From Halalkalirubrum salinum (lineage in GTDB: Archaea > Halobacteriota > Halobacteria > Halobacteriales > Haloferacaceae), in NCBI RefSeq assembly GCF_005543295.1, contig NZ_SRSG01000011.1, positions 1 to 53,925 of the forward strand: a DNA stretch of 53,925 bases, written 5' to 3'. The notes beneath the pieces were generated by a model. That model was not told where the DNA came from and made no database searches. It saw nothing but the letters and a program-made list of their open reading frames with translations. Position numbers and translations under genes: made by a program. Shown here piece after piece: positions 53,567 through 53,925 of this stretch (its first letter is position 1; every line of letters starts with the position of its first letter).

Positions 53567-53815
53567 TTTAAGCGAAAAGATCGCGCCGGAGGAGGTAACT
53601 TGCGCGACAGTCGAGAGCCGGAGCATGTAGGACGTCAATACGAGGTACGGAGCCAACGAGATCGTGAATGAGACGGCTACGAACACCTGCAGGGTTGGGA
53701 GGCCCAAAATCTGGAATTCAGGGAGAATCTGCTGGTTGATCGCAAGGATTGTCGAGGCATTAAACAGAATTGCGGGAAGCGCGACAATAAGTAGCGTCTG
53801 CGATAGTTTGGACAC
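53564..53815 (-). CDS. Small two-helix membrane protein
   Basis: The 83-residue frame starts MSKLSQTLLIVALPAILFNA and has two to three hydrophobic stretches (ILGLPTLQVFVAVSFTISL, and APYLVLTSYMLRL). It resembles no family I can name. The frame ends in the tandem repeat array and begins just beside the predicted insertion sequence at the window edge, so it could be a real small gene or be cut by the insertion. Confidence 0.45.
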   Translation of the reverse strand: MSKLSQTLLIVALPAILFNASTILAINQQILPEFQILGLPTLQVFVAVSFTISLAPYLVLTSYMLRLSTVAQVTSSGAIFSLK

Positions 53816-53858
53816 TTCCCTGGTGTAGTATCAGTCGATCACATCGGATTAGAGGAAG

Positions 53859-53898
53859 TGTCTGCTTGGACGTAGTGTGAAACCAAACCAAGCAGACA
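53859..53898. promoter_or_regulatory. 11-bp stem-loop at the start of the edge transposase gene
   Basis: TGTCTGCTTGG (53859-53869) and CCAAGCAGACA (53888-53898) are perfect complements with an 18-base loop that contains the putative GTG start at 53877. Such structures at insertion-sequence ends can block translation of read-through transcripts. Confidence 0.6.
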
Positions 53899-53925
53899 AT
53901 CAGATCGAAGAAGAGCATCTCCTTA
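53877..53925 (+). CDS. Probable ISH3-type transposase, 5' end only
   Basis: The frame from GTG at 53877 reads VKPNQADNQIEEEHLL and runs off the window. I recall ISH3-family (IS4-like) transposases opening with KxxQADxEIxEDxLLNFL, which this resembles. No upstream ATG is in frame (TAG at 53850-53852). Only 16 codons are visible, so the call depends on the unseen continuation. Confidence 0.45.
   Translation, partial: MKPNQADNQIEEEHLL

Noticed and set aside
1-53925. CRISPR arrays, tRNA and rRNA genes
   Set aside because: No regularly spaced repeats with unique spacers and no recognisable tRNA or rRNA sequence were found on either strand.

Overview
The window is chromosomal-type DNA of a haloarchaeon (class Halobacteria). 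The evidence is acidic proteins with few lysines, twin-arginine lipoproteins with Gly/Asn linkers, many short leaders with TATA-like boxes 25-35 nt upstream of starts, and lineage-specific families (RdfA, Sph-type SMC, BAT-type regulator, DUF7344-like, COG1361 next to an RND transporter, Htr transducer). The genus cannot be fixed from sequence alone. The hexamer CGATCG is very over-represented.

Layout: 1-1.9 kb holds the end of a cluster with a heme-copper-oxidase-like membrane protein, a cupin and a DUF2249 protein, a combination often seen near denitrification genes. An AT-rich gap with a palindrome follows, then an orphan small protein resembling partners of plasmid ParA. 2.9-7.6 kb is a complete CUT1 sugar ABC operon. 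7.6-10.8 kb has a membrane protein and a transducer with an atypical signalling tip.

10.8-22.6 kb is a galactoside island. It has GH42 beta-galactosidase, an IclR regulator, an SDR dehydrogenase, galactonate dehydratase (dgoD) and GH4 alpha-galactosidase on the minus strand, a second CUT1 ABC operon on the plus strand, and a KDPG/KDPGal aldolase. Together they import alpha/beta-galactosides, release galactose, and degrade it by a De Ley-Doudoroff route (dehydrogenase, dehydratase, aldolase). The KDGal kinase is not in the window. Four matching 17-bp inverted-repeat sites (G/A-TTTC-N7-GAAA-T/C) lie at genes of this island and are the likely IclR operators.

22.6-25.3 kb is the Sph-type SMC/RdfA cell-shape pair. 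25.3-26.6 kb is a gene graveyard: an IclR pseudogene with a nonsense codon and a frameshift, the C-terminal stub of a peptide-ABC ATPase, and an internally deleted DUF1028 gene. These are the remains of one peptide transport locus. 26.6-33.3 kb has a ligase-like protein, a TetR regulator with a perfect operator palindrome, a COG1361 exported protein joined to an RND/MMPL transporter, and a small kinase. 33.4-42 kb holds housekeeping and envelope genes (DHH phosphoesterase, TRAM, RHH, PspA, dihydrofolate reductase, wHTH, lipid kinase, PHP). 42.2-46.6 kb is a signalling operon (response regulator, REC-GAF-BAT regulator, PAS-GAF histidine kinase). 46.9-53.4 kb has a GCS2-family gene, a ferritin-like protein, a Cys-rich copper-binding protein and several membrane proteins (PrsW, YdjM-like, AI-2E family). 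The right edge enters a probable ISH3-type transposase gene.

Three 113-bp copies of one MITE-like element with 18-bp terminal inverted repeats sit at 17.2, 37.6 and 38.8 kb. One copy lies in the divergent promoter region between the alpha-galactosidase operon and the second sugar ABC operon. No tRNA, rRNA or CRISPR was found.
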